From Peronospora farinosa (lineage: Eukaryota; Oomycota; Peronosporomycetes; Peronosporales; Peronosporaceae), in NCBI GenBank assembly GCA_947646735.1, contig CANTFK010000072.1, forward strand, positions 186,001 to 250,000: a DNA stretch of 64,000 bases. Direction: 5' to 3'. Position numbers and translations under genes: made by a program. Under the pieces are notes generated by a model. The model was not told the origin of the DNA. It saw nothing but the letters and a program-made list of their open reading frames with translations, and searched no databases. Positions 20,192-30,674 of this stretch are shown piece by piece; the stretch's first letter is position 1, and each line of letters opens with the position of its first letter.

Positions 20192-21631
20192 ATGTGGCAC
20201 CGCTTCGGATTGTTTCTCTCTCTTCTCATTGGAGCTCCTCTGGCTTTGGCTTCTCACACTGCGCATCTCACCATGATGGTAACCAAGGAGTCTTCGAGCA
20301 CTCCGACCACTTCAGGTTCCATGCCAATGGCAGGACCTATATCGACGGCCGATGCAGGACCTGTTTCGGCACCGGCCGATCCAGGAACTGTCTCGGCTGC
20401 CGACATTAAAGACTCCACTTCGTCTGACAAACTTGTTACTTCTAACCCGTCATCTAGCGGCAGCTGGCACATGTCGCCCGTGACGGTCGTCCAGGCTCGT
20501 ATTCAAGGTGACGCTCCTGTATGGAACAAAGACGCCAAGATGTGGCTGTCTAAGTTCGGTGACACGGCCGAGCTTGCTTATATGAACAACTTGGACACTG
20601 TCAACACGGCGTCGGTCGAAGGAGCTTTGATGTTTGTACAGGCGGAAGGAATTAACGTGAACGAACAGTCAGTCAAGTGTGAACGTAAGAACAAGATGCA
20701 TTACGTGGTCTTTTACGAGGTGATGATCGCTCAACCAGCGTACGGCATCAAATATTACGAGAACCACACGCCCCCTGAGTATGGCAAGTTTGTGGCTATG
20801 GACAGTGCCAAATGTACAGACGAGAACAGCGATCTGCCGGTGGATTGTAAGGTCTACTACGGACTGGACGGCGAGCCTGACATTGGTCCAATGGTGGGCA
20901 GCAACCTACAGACATCGGACCTTCGTGCACCGTACCGTAACAACTTCTGGTTCTCGTACCCAAGCTCGTGCGCACAGAAGGTGCGTGAGGAGAAGACGGA
21001 CGAGTGTCGTGCTGAGTATCCTGGTGGACTGTGTCCTATGGGCGTCAAGCCTGATGGTGACAAGTGCACGTTCAGCTACAAGATCCTGGGTTATCTGAAC
21101 ATTGACGATCTGGTTGGGATCACTGAGATGGGCTACAGTAGTTACAAGGAGTTTTGTGAGGACGGAGGGGTGGAGTTCAAGGCCACGAACACCGGTAGCG
21201 GCTTCAAAGTGGAGGAGTCGATCGACTTTTGGAAGAAGCCGGGGGATGAAGACGCCAACTCAAACCGCACGAGGTCCATGGTAGAACTGTACAATAAGCT
21301 GGTGAGCAAAGACACGAGCTCTAATATGGAATCACTTCCGACGATTAAGAAGCTGACAGCGGCGAACCCCAAGTGTTACGAAAACAGCAAAGCGTGCGCG
21401 ACCTCCCAGTACGGCTGCAGCCGTACATTGTATTCGCAGATCTGCTCGGTGTGCAACTCGTCAAGCAATGGCTGTGAGGTTGCTCCCTCTACGTTCTCGT
21501 TCCCAGAGCTGAAGCTGCCAGCCAAATCCGATGGCTCTTCAGGCCCGGGAACTTCTGGTTCATCAAGCAGCTCTGTGACGGCTTCATTGACGTCGGTTCT
21601 CGTGGCCGTTTTTATCACCAGCCTGCTGTAA
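20192..21631 (+). CDS. Secreted cysteine-rich GPI-anchored protein, copy 2
   Basis: This 479-residue protein has a signal peptide at residues 1-20, a Pro/Thr/Ser-rich spacer to about residue 90, a cysteine-rich domain at about 93-445, and a Ser/Gly-rich tail. It ends in a hydrophobic stretch (TASLTSVLVAVFITSLL) preceded by small residues, typical of a GPI-attachment signal. It is therefore probably displayed on the cell surface. I recognise the family only as an oomycete secreted one, with no known biochemical role. The core is almost identical to copy 3 (minus strand, 27511-28572), while N-terminus, spacer and tail differ sharply. Confidence 0.85.
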   Translation: MWHRFGLFLSLLIGAPLALASHTAHLTMMVTKESSSTPTTSGSMPMAGPISTADAGPVSAPADPGTVSAADIKDSTSSDKLVTSNPSSSGSWHMSPVTVVQARIQGDAPVWNKDAKMWLSKFGDTAELAYMNNLDTVNTASVEGALMFVQAEGINVNEQSVKCERKNKMHYVVFYEVMIAQPAYGIKYYENHTPPEYGKFVAMDSAKCTDENSDLPVDCKVYYGLDGEPDIGPMVGSNLQTSDLRAPYRNNFWFSYPSSCAQKVREEKTDECRAEYPGGLCPMGVKPDGDKCTFSYKILGYLNIDDLVGITEMGYSSYKEFCEDGGVEFKATNTGSGFKVEESIDFWKKPGDEDANSNRTRSMVELYNKLVSKDTSSNMESLPTIKKLTAANPKCYENSKACATSQYGCSRTLYSQICSVCNSSSNGCEVAPSTFSFPELKLPAKSDGSSGPGTSGSSSSSVTASLTSVLVAVFITSLL

Positions 21632-22640
21632 GTGTAGGATGGCTGCTGTCTGACATTCTTTTTGTTCACGCTGGAGCATTCATAAAGGCTAGGCGAATCC
21701 AACTTCATTTGGTTTTGATTTTGTATCCGAACTCGTTGATGGTGCTTTTGCTTAAGTTGGCATCGCATTTCTAGTAAGGAGGCTTTCTAAGTTGGCAGGA
21801 AGTTTGGTCAGCGAGTTTGCCATCATCATGTTAATTTGTTTATCTCAAAGCACATCTGGCCCTTCGCAGAATGCCTATCATAAAGCTCAAGGCTAAAGAA
21901 AAAGTGATGGCTACGAGCATTGAAGTGCTGTCGACTTATAGTTTCTCCTGCTTCACATCTTGTCCAAACGTTTCAACAAACTGACACTACTTGCTTGACT
22001 TCTTTCCTTTGATTTTCTCGATCGCAAGTCATTCCGTACCGATGTAATGGTAACGAGCTCTGATTGTGTAAACTTGTGCGCTTCTGGAGTCAGAATAGCT
22101 GTTTTCAAGTGCTCGAGATCCATCAGCACCCACAATCGTTCATACACTTATAAGATGATTGTCTTCTCGCTATCTGCTAAACATCATGCGGATAGTCTAG
22201 TCTGTCCAGCCAACGAAGGTGGAAACTGTACACGTTCTCGCAGATTAAAGACTACCTGCTTGCTGGTAGCATAAGTTGTTTCGTTGAAGCAATGTTGTTT
22301 CCTACTGTGCCACGTTGGAAGGTTGTGGTAGTGGCACTAGTTTGCAATCAACAATAAGCCACGCATTGTCCCAGGATCGACAGCACCACAGCACTAGAAT
22401 CTCAGCATGGTGATAGAAATGTTTCAACACGAGCTAGTACGCGTCAGGGTCTCGTGCTTTCACAGGATTTTTGTAGCGAGATACGGGCGTTTAAATGCTG
22501 ACAACACCACACCATTCACTGCACGCGTACGAAGAAATCCGGTGAATTAAACCGACAATACACGGAAAGAAGATTAGGACTGACCATCTGAGCAGCACCA
22601 GTCACGTTTATATGGAGGTGATGGCCCAACTCTTTTGCGC
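21632..22640. other. Intergenic, nothing recognised
   Basis: It lies downstream of copy 2. Only short ORFs without family features are present. Confidence 0.45.
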
Positions 22641-22649
22641 GTCTTCTAA

Positions 22650-23206
22650 GGTCGTTAATCACGTTGCTCCATCGTTATCGATAATCTTAGGCAAGAAATG
22701 CCTCGTTGGTGTAGTTGGGCATCGCATTGAAGCGTGGCTTTTCGTTATGGGCAACAATGCCAGCAACAAAGTGGCCACCATGCCGCCATAACGCCCCAAT
22801 AGATAACTGATGCAGAACACGAGGTCCAAAGCGACAAGATTGTTTGCCACCAAAGGTCTAAGCTTCACGTGGAATGTACTGGTTGAGCTACTCAGCTGTT
22901 GGACAATACGAGTTTATCATCGACGGGACCGCACGAATGCTCAGAAGAATGCTACCGCACCCCACTTTACCGCTTGAGCTAACGGATGGGGATATTTACG
23001 ACGCCGCAGCAGAATCGCTTGGAACAACACCCACTGGCGTTCAGTTGCTGCTCATATACTTGCTTCGATTGCGGCTCCAGCGGCATGGAGGGAGACAGGA
23101 GCATCACGCTAGCTGCCGTGGTTGCTATCTAAGACCCCTACTGCTGCTAAATGGTCACCTGCATCTCAGAACATTATTGCAATATAATCAGCCCAAGCAT
23201 GCGTAG
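22650..23206 (+). pseudogene. Degenerate transposase-like fragment
   Basis: Plus-strand translation near 22660-22790 gives KKCLVGVVGHRIEAW, resembling the Cys...His segment of hAT-type transposases. The following frame 22874-23206 (SAVGQYEFIIDGTARM, LELTDGDIYDAAAESLG) is protein-like but interrupted. This is a tentative DNA-transposon fossil and could be another element type. Confidence 0.3.
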
Positions 23207-23302
23207 CGTGGGCGTGAAAAACTGTCCTTCATTTCTTCTTCTCTCTGCGAGGTAAGCTAAATTTTTACAATCTCGTCCGTCCGTACGCAAGCATCTGAAT
23301 CC

Positions 23303-23956
23303 TCACATTCCTACTGTCTCGGTCATGGACTCGTTCCATCCAAGTTCCAAAGCTATCTTCTGTTCCGGATCAAACAACGCTTTACTCATAGCGAAAGAGT
23401 TCAAAAAGGCATTGCGCGCTTTGTATTCGTCGTCAAAGGTTCTCACCGACGTTTTTCCGGAATCGAGCGAAATCTCAGCAAGGACCCAGAGACCCTTGTC
23501 CTCATTTTCATCGTCAGCTCCATTAGCCGCATCGGTCAAGTTGGCTCGATTCGCCATTGACAGTTTGGCCTTAACGAAAAGTGCAGTGCCACCGATGATT
23601 GCTCCGCCAGCAACAAGTCCTAGACCTAGTGGTGCCGCCAGTCCAATAGCTCCAATACTCTGCATAATTGCGATGACACTCCCACTGGCTACGCCACCAC
23701 CATTGGCAACTGCAGCGGCAGACATCATCGAAGCAGCAGTCGAGCCGCTAGCGATACCACCAGCTCCAAAGCCTACCAAATTAACAATAGGCGTTGCCAA
23801 ACCCCATAGACCCATCCCAGCTGCGGCTCCAGTTGCAGCACCTCGTGCTGTATTACCAACTGTATTGTTTTCTGGGTTAGTATTACTACTTAATGTACTT
23901 GGCATGGGGTGGACCGCTTTTTTACACGTCTTGGACATGGTCGATTTCGTCTTCAT
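23303..23956 (-). CDS. IFI6/IFI27 (ISG12)-like small membrane protein
   Basis: This is a 217-residue protein with an ATG at 23954-23956. Residues about 40-125 form a Gly/Ala/Ser-rich hydrophobic domain: GFGAGGIASGSTAASMMSA, AVANGGGVASGS, MQSIGAIGLAAPLG. This follows closely the pattern of the interferon-inducible 6-16 family (GAGIAA...SAAAIANGGGV...LQSVGAAGL), whose animal members sit in mitochondrial or ER membranes and influence apoptosis. The C-terminal 75 residues (WVLAEISLDSGKTSVRTF) look like a separate soluble domain. Family membership is well supported by the motif. The role here is unknown, since interferon signalling is absent from oomycetes. Confidence 0.75.
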   Translation of the reverse strand: MKTKSTMSKTCKKAVHPMPSTLSSNTNPENNTVGNTARGAATGAAAGMGLWGLATPIVNLVGFGAGGIASGSTAASMMSAAAVANGGGVASGSVIAIMQSIGAIGLAAPLGLGLVAGGAIIGGTALFVKAKLSMANRANLTDAANGADDENEDKGLWVLAEISLDSGKTSVRTFDDEYKARNAFLNSFAMSKALFDPEQKIALELGWNESMTETVGM

Positions 23957-24256
23957 GAAGAAAATGCGACTTTGATGGACTGTCGCTTGTCTAAAAAAGA
24001 TTTAGATGCACCGCTAAATTATCTTCCAATACGTTATAACCTCTGTCAAGGCTAGCATTTATGTTTACCAACTTTTGCTTTATTCATTTTCTTTTGTATG
24101 TATTTGATTTTCCAAAACGTTATATCCCCCCGTAAGGTACTCAAATGGATGTCCACCGTACCCATACTTAATTTGCATCATTCTTACACATTCAACTTCA
24201 GTTTTACAGCTACACTTTATTTGTTTTTTATTAACACGTTATCAATTGAGGGTTTT

Positions 24257-24748
24257 TTAGGGCATTTTCCTTCGAATGTTTTTGTTTCCACGGGGGTCCC
24301 CAACGATGCTAGTGAGACCGATACCCAACTCACTCGGTCGATATAAAGGTGGCATGGAGCTTACTTTCGGTAATGAATGAGTCTCACAGAGTGAATTGAG
24401 CAGCGGATAACTCTTCCGACGAGACATAACCTTCATGGATGTTGCTGGTGGGGTTGTGCAGCCACCGAGCACACTGGATGAGTCTGACGTGGTGCATGAG
24501 TCCCACGTGGCGTCTTCGCTTGGATTGGGTGCGAGTGGTGTGATTACATCAACATCTTGCTCATCCCACTCTGCGTCAAAATAATCTTGAACTTCTTCCT
24601 CTTCTGTGTATGTAAGGATGGACAAGTTGCCGTGGATTTGATCACGTTCACTGAAGACTTCAAAAGCTTGTGTTGTTGTTGGAACCATATCTGCTGCTTT
24701 TTGCCTTGTGCAAATTAGAAAGTGATCAATTAAGGCACCCGATGCCAT
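24257..24748 (-). CDS. Hypothetical protein, 163 residues
   Basis: ATG at 24746-24748, stop at 24257-24259. It is acidic in the middle (EEEEVQDYFDAEWDEQDVDV) and Ser/Pro-rich afterwards, with no signal peptide or membrane segment and no family I recognise. It probably is a disordered regulatory protein. The 3' end may be altered by an unrecognised intron around the GGGGACCCCC stretch. Confidence 0.4.
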   Translation of the reverse strand: MASGALIDHFLICTRQKAADMVPTTTQAFEVFSERDQIHGNLSILTYTEEEEVQDYFDAEWDEQDVDVITPLAPNPSEDATWDSCTTSDSSSVLGGCTTPPATSMKVMSRRKSYPLLNSLCETHSLPKVSSMPPLYRPSELGIGLTSIVGDPRGNKNIRRKMP

Positions 24749-25569
24749 CGGGTGACAGCCTAGCCAAGAAAGCCGCGTGTGGCTTCAAGCCATTTGCCGT
24801 TTCAGTCGTCAGAGCACTTGCCTGTCTGTCCATCACGCTGGATTATTCTCTCAAAGAAATTTAGCGAACCAAGAACTGGTTCGATGGAAAAAATAACGCA
24901 TACTAAGTATCCACAAAGTCTATTTGTGGCCACGCAAGGCCTTTTTGATCGGCACTGTATGCTAGGCTCAGTAGTCTAGGAGAGGCGGAATTCCAGCAGC
25001 GTTTGGCTAAGCTACTTATTACAATGGTTGAGGTCGTAGCAATGGCGTACCGTTGCCACTTTTTCTACTAAGGAAGTTCGTCTTCTGAGACTGCGTTAGC
25101 CAATACTAGACCGACGATCGTCTTGTCGATTTTTCATAGTTTTCTTTGGTGTGCGCCAGGTTCAGTTCAGTTGTCCTTTTAGTGCTTCGTCAATGATGTT
25201 GATGATCTGGCCACACATCCATGTCATTTCTAACTGTCCTTAGAAACGTACCCATGGCATGGTGGAATTTTAAGTTAAAACATATCCATTTTATTTCGAA
25301 GTATCTTTAAACCCACAAATCATCAACGACAAAGATCGTCTGATTCGCATAAATTCTTACAGTGACTTGTACCATAAAAAACAACATCACGTAAAATTCC
25401 AAGTTTTCTAGACGTTAAATATTCGAAATGGTATGAAGCCACACAACTGGAAAGGACTCCAGTTGTGCACCGTCGCTAATTGCTCATTCTCCAATTGACC
25501 ACCTGATAGGAACAACAAAAGTTTCTTGCTGCAATCACACTCGTCGTGTTCGTCCGAATGTCTGTTGTC
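24749..25569. other. Intergenic, nothing recognised
   Basis: This is the upstream region shared by the divergent hypothetical protein and small secreted protein genes. Confidence 0.45.
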
Positions 25570-25791
25570 ATGAAATTTGCTGTGCTCATCGCTGCCCTGC
25601 TGGGCGTGACCGCCAATGCGTCGTCGCACTTGCGCGTCCACGTCCTGGGCGAGCTTGTACGACCAGGGCTGGATGAACAGTGTGAGTGGAAGCACAAGGC
25701 CATAAAATGCCAAGTCAATGAACACAACCTGTACTGCGCCGCTGATGGCTTTTGCAGAAAAAAAGAGACGAAATCGAAGCTCAACGTCTAA
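25570..25791 (+). CDS. Small secreted cysteine-containing protein, possibly truncated
   Basis: Starting at the ATG at 25570, the 73-residue product has a classic signal peptide (MKFAVLIAALLGVTANA). The mature part of about 56 residues has four cysteines (EQCEW, IKCQ, LYCA, GFCRK). There is no RXLR motif. Downstream of the stop the DNA stays protein-like in shifting frames (for example DLYITYQYSQARVKSWQD near 25856-25910). The ancestral protein was probably longer and this copy has lost its C-terminal half through stops and frameshifts. An upstream in-frame ATG at 25558 is also possible. Confidence 0.5.
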   Translation: MKFAVLIAALLGVTANASSHLRVHVLGELVRPGLDEQCEWKHKAIKCQVNEHNLYCAADGFCRKKETKSKLNV

Positions 25792-27312
25792 TCCAGTGGC
25801 AAGGTCACTGCTGCCGGTTGGTCGTGCTCTGCAGTGATGCTCAAACCTCAAGTGATTTGTACATCACATATCAGTACAGCCAGGCCCGTGTCAAGTCGTG
25901 GCAAGATTAACATACAAGGCCACGTACGAGAAGGTGGCAGCCGAGAGCTGAGGACGGTGGGTCTGTGCATGAAGAGGAAGGCCGACTTGGTCAACCAATG
26001 TACCTGAGGTCGTCTCTGCAGTTATGCACGCATAGACAGACAGTGTATCTTTGTCGTAGAACAAGAGGTGCCTTACATCTTGAATGCAAGCTTTATTTCA
26101 TTTTGTATGAACTATAATGTGTAAGCCATTGTGTCAGTTTAGCTGATTGTTTTGCTGTCATTACATACCAAGTAGATATGACACGGATGGTGGAAGCATC
26201 ATGAAGCAGATTTTAACTGGATGCAACACCATAGCGGTGCTCGCTATCGCTGCTCGACGTGGTATACTTCTCAAAGCAGGAAAGAAAGCTTCCCTTAGCA
26301 ACCAACTAACCACTTTCCAACCATCGTCTAACTCGATAAACTAAAGTGTAAGGTAATCATCACAATAGTGCGTCCCTGTTCCATTGCTGGCACCAAGTGG
26401 CGAGTATGGCCAAGAGAGCTGGTCCAGCTTTGTAGCCGAATATTAGGACGTATGCCAAGTGCGTTTTCAATGACATTTCATGGTTCAACATCTGTGTAAA
26501 AAGCAGCCTGATGTCTATACAAAGCGGCAGCGGCTTCGCTGCCGCAACTTCTTCAGTTGTTGTTATACATCCTATCAATCTAGCCATGTGTCCAGCGTGC
26601 AATCGAGCAAGTGACGATAGGCGTTGTGCCGAGTTTCAGCCATAAATTCAATTAGGAATGCGCAATTCTATACATTTCACCGACCAAAAACGTGTTTTTT
26701 CTGCTCAGATCTATATAAAGAAAAACAATTGATGCCCTGCTCGTGGCGTTTCTTAACGACGCACATTGGAGCCTTAGCTTTCAGCTTGTGAGCTTTTTTC
26801 TTGTGTTGAAATGAAAATGGCAGAATAAAAACTGAGATCATAGTTAAAATCTCAATGCGGGTTTGATATAATATGCCTTTGTTAAAACAATTATATCGAT
26901 ATGCTCACCTTTCTGCTTTTATGCATAGATGAATACTAATGGAGTAGTATATACTATTACTGTTTTGCGAGACAGTTTTTACTTACGTTACTATTGCATA
27001 AAAATTTAAATTCTTTAATGTATACTTTACAAAGTGCAGTATGTTTTTTACTACTGGCACTTTTGATCATACTGGTAAGACTCTTTTTATGACCCAAGAC
27101 GTCAAATTAATATTGCGGTTTTAGATCCTGGTAAAAAATCACTAGCAGCTTGGTATACTATAAACAGCTCTGCAAATCTGCATAAACTCGCAACACAATG
27201 AATTTGTCGGGATACTTGAGATTTGCAACCTTTATCTCGTCATTATGAACACTCCTGTCAGCAAGGGCGCGTTAATACATACCAGGCAAAAAAATTGACA
27301 CACACGCAGGGT
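25792..27312. other. Intergenic; decayed 3' part of the small secreted gene, then A/T-rich DNA
   Basis: Up to about 25990 lie frame-shifted fragments of the secreted gene. From 26640 on the sequence becomes A/T-rich with no coding signal. Confidence 0.45.
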
Positions 27313-28710
27313 TTAGACCAAGTAGATAGTGACTAGAGCCACGAGTGCCACAATACTTGGCACTATTGTCCCCGTCACAGCACTGCTGCTCTGGTTCTTG
27401 TTCTTACTGCTGCTGTCCGACAGAGTTTTACCACCGTCTTTGGAAATCGCAGTGTCACTGCTGCTCAAGGTATCGGCACCCCTAGTCGACGAGGAAGACA
27501 ACGAGTGGGTTGGCAGCTTCAGCTCTGGGAACGAGAATGAAGAGGGAGCAACCTCACAGCCATCGCCTGCCGATTTACACACCGAGCAGATCTGCAAATA
27601 CAATGTACGGCTGCAGCCGTACTGGGAGGTCGCGCACGCTTTGCTGTTCTCGTAACACTTGGGGTTCACCGCTGTCAGCTTCTTAATCGTCGGAAGTGCT
27701 TCCATATTAGAGCTTGTGTCTTTGCTCACCAGCTTATTGTACAGTTCCACCATCTTGGACGCACGTTTCGAGTTGGCGTCTTCATCCCCCGGCTTCTTCC
27801 AAAAGTCGATCGACTCCTCCACTTTGAAGCCGCTACCGGTGTTCGTGGCCTTGAACTCCACCCCTCCGTCCTCACAAAACTCCTTGTAACTACTGTAGCC
27901 CATCTCAGTGATCCCAACCAGATCGTCAATGTTCAGATAACCCAGGATCTTGTAGCTGAACGTGCACTTGTCACCATCAGGCTTGACGCCCATAGGACAC
28001 AGTCCACCAGGATACTCAGCACGACACTTGTTCGTCTTCTCCTCACGCAGCTTCTGTGCGCACGAGCTTGGGTACGAGAACCATTGGTTATTAGGGTACG
28101 GTGCACGAAGGTCCGATGTCTGTAGGTTGCTGCCCACCATTGGACCAATGTCAGGCTCGCCGTCCAGTCCGTAGTAGACCTTACAATCCACCGGCAAATC
28201 GCTGTTCTCGTCTGTACATTTGGCACTGTCCATAGCCACAAACTTGCCATACTCAGGGGGCGTGTGGTTCTCGTAATATTTGATGCCGTACGCTGGTTGA
28301 GCGATCATCACCTCGTAAAAGACCACATACTGCATCTTGTTCTTACGTTCACACTTGACCGACTGTTCGTTCACGTTAATCCCTTCCGCCTGTACAAACA
28401 TCAAAGCTCCTTCGACCGACGCCATGTTGACAGTGTCCAAGTTGTTCATATAAGCAAGCTCGGCCGTGTCACCGAACTTAGACAGCCACATCTTGGCGTC
28501 TTTGTTCCATACAGGAGCGTCACCTTGAATACGAGCCTGGACGACCGTCACGGGCGACATGTGCCAGCTGCCGTTGGTGGAGGACGACGGGGCGACCGTA
28601 GCGGTGTCGGACTTGGCTAAAGAGTTCGATGGCTTTGTTGTGGTGAGGTGCACGGCATTGGTGACCGAGATCAGAGGTAGGAGATATACTAGACCGAAGC
28701 AACACCACAT
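27313..28710 (-). CDS. Secreted cysteine-rich GPI-anchored protein, copy 3
   Basis: This is a 466-residue protein from the ATG at 28708-28710. The frame is open further upstream, but this Met begins the signal peptide MWCCFGLVYLLPLISVTNA. A short Ser/Thr spacer leads into the same cysteine-rich domain as copy 2, with about 15-20 differences over about 355 residues. A Ser-rich tail follows and ends in a hydrophobic GPI signal (TGTIVPSIVALVALVTIYLV). It lies in inverted orientation to copy 2, about 6 kb away. A pyrimidine-rich TTCATTTG initiator-like sequence lies about 40 nt upstream. Confidence 0.85.
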   Translation of the reverse strand: MWCCFGLVYLLPLISVTNAVHLTTTKPSNSLAKSDTATVAPSSSTNGSWHMSPVTVVQARIQGDAPVWNKDAKMWLSKFGDTAELAYMNNLDTVNMASVEGALMFVQAEGINVNEQSVKCERKNKMQYVVFYEVMIAQPAYGIKYYENHTPPEYGKFVAMDSAKCTDENSDLPVDCKVYYGLDGEPDIGPMVGSNLQTSDLRAPYPNNQWFSYPSSCAQKLREEKTNKCRAEYPGGLCPMGVKPDGDKCTFSYKILGYLNIDDLVGITEMGYSSYKEFCEDGGVEFKATNTGSGFKVEESIDFWKKPGDEDANSKRASKMVELYNKLVSKDTSSNMEALPTIKKLTAVNPKCYENSKACATSQYGCSRTLYLQICSVCKSAGDGCEVAPSSFSFPELKLPTHSLSSSSTRGADTLSSSDTAISKDGGKTLSDSSSKNKNQSSSAVTGTIVPSIVALVALVTIYLV

Positions 28711-30674
28711 GTTATACGATGTTTCGTACAAGGCAAAAAAACAAATGAATTGCATGCACTTGTCCACCAACGTAGTTAAAAAAAGCTGGTACCATGCGAG
28801 ATTAGAGACAAGTTAAAACGTTGGAAGAGTCAGTGGCTGATGTCGTTGCGCCGTTGAGGTTATCACTGATTTGCAATCGCTCCTTTGCACTGCGACGTTT
28901 GAACACAGTCCAGCGCTTGTTTTCATCGAGTCAGTGTCTTTGTGCTGCGTTTTTAGTTGGAAAATTGGATGGATAGTTACTTACGTTCAAACATCTCCTT
29001 GTGTTTTTCTCTATGTTACTAGCATCTACTCGATGCAACGTTGGCCTGTTGTGAAGCATGCGCATGGGCCGGCAAGATAATGTTAGGATGACGCTGTATG
29101 ACTTTTATCTGTAACTCCCTATATTAGTTGGTACGCTACACTGAATTGTTGAAGCTCCCTGCTTGAACATGATGCAACAAAAGCGTTCGTACATAATAGT
29201 AGAAAGCACTGCTACGGGATCCTAACAACGATGACCCGCTTACGCGTTTTTTCTGCTGCAGAACAGACGCAGGGCATGGCGACGACAGACAACAATAGAT
29301 TGAAAGAGTGCGCTCGATATGGTTTTTTTCTTGCATTGACCTCTACATGACGTAGCCGCACCGAGATTGCCATGAAGTGCACGAGTATGCCAGCAAGATT
29401 CTCACGGAAGGGCTTTGTCGTGGGTGAAGTCGGACACTGCTGACACGACATCTAGGTTTCGTTTCTTATCCTTGCCCAAAAACCGTTTTGCAGTTTGTGC
29501 AAATTCACTCGTACATGCATGCACATGTAGTGGATGAAGTAAAGTCTCCGTTCCACTCACCAGGACCATAGAGAAAAAAGGATTTTCGTCTTGTCTGATC
29601 GTGTGCTATACCGACTTGAAGTCACCGCCGTAGAAGTGGACCAACGTTACGCGCTCGTCGTTGCTGCTAGGTTGTTACTTTTCATTGTGGGATACGTCGC
29701 CAGTCGAGCGACATGTTACTCAGCTACGACGAGCATTTTGACACTAAGAGAGTGTGTTGCTTGGACCTACAAAAATGACAGAAGACGCGGAAGATCGAGC
29801 CAAAGATCAATTTGAATGCTATGGCTCTGCGTTGTTATGCTAGCTCAGTCTAAACGACAATTTGACGGTCCAGTGACACCAATTTGCAGTACGGCAGTGT
29901 ATAGAGCATTATTGCAATTGAACACAACGTGAGGTGAGCCCTGCAAGTCGACACTTAACAGTTGCAACAGGTGTGATTGCAGACGACCGCTCGTAGAGAC
30001 CCTTTGTTTGTTGTCGAGGCATATATATGAGGCGTGCAGCCTCTTTGGCGTCTGTCTAAGCTTTTTGTTGCATACAAAGATTGGTGTTGCTATTCTATGT
30101 CGTGTAGAATTTACCACGTACGTATCATCGTCAACTGGGTGAGTATTTGTGAGCATCATATTGGGCAGAACTTGATGAACTTAATGCTAGAGATCATTTG
30201 ACAAATGAAAGCATAACACATTGAGATCCGTAAAGGACTTCTGCCAGTCAACTGCTAATCCATCGGAGAACCGGTTGGATCACATTGTTATGATTGACAC
30301 TTTGCACTCTCATGACAGATTTTCTACATCATGTAGGCGGACACACGAAGCGATAGTCAGATTTAGCACGCAAGTATCCTAACAGCAAATTGAATTAAGG
30401 AAATATTAGGCTTTTCAAGGATTAGTACAAACTTGGCGACTATATGTCGGACGGCCATCGTTTACTATGACAAGCATCCATAATGATTGGGAGATAAATC
30501 ACAATCTACGTCAAATTATTGAGGAGTGTGACGTACTGGTGGAAATTGGTCGCTTCTATTTTATTGCCTATATGTTGAGTGTTAAAATTTATTTTTTAAT
30601 TTTATGTAATAAGAGTATGCAGTATAAAAGCCGGATATTTGGTGTGGATAAATTGAACATTATCCAACTTGTCG
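28711..30674. other. Intergenic, nothing recognised
   Basis: This long stretch has no supported gene. The minus-strand frame 29845-30159 has no family features and is probably chance. Confidence 0.45.

Noticed and set aside
25570..25791. RXLR effector candidate
   Set aside because: There is a signal peptide, but no RXLR or EER motif in the mature sequence.
25408..25851. 147-residue minus-strand ORF
   Set aside because: It is the opposite strand of the small secreted gene and its decayed tail, with non-ATG-like coding features.
18618..28710. NLP (necrosis-inducing), elicitin or CBEL identity for the three secreted proteins
   Set aside because: The NLP GHRHDWE heptapeptide, the six-cysteine elicitin spacing and the PAN/CBM1 patterns are all absent.
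29845..30159. 104-residue minus-strand ORF
   Set aside because: No signal, domain or composition typical of a gene, and alone in noncoding DNA.
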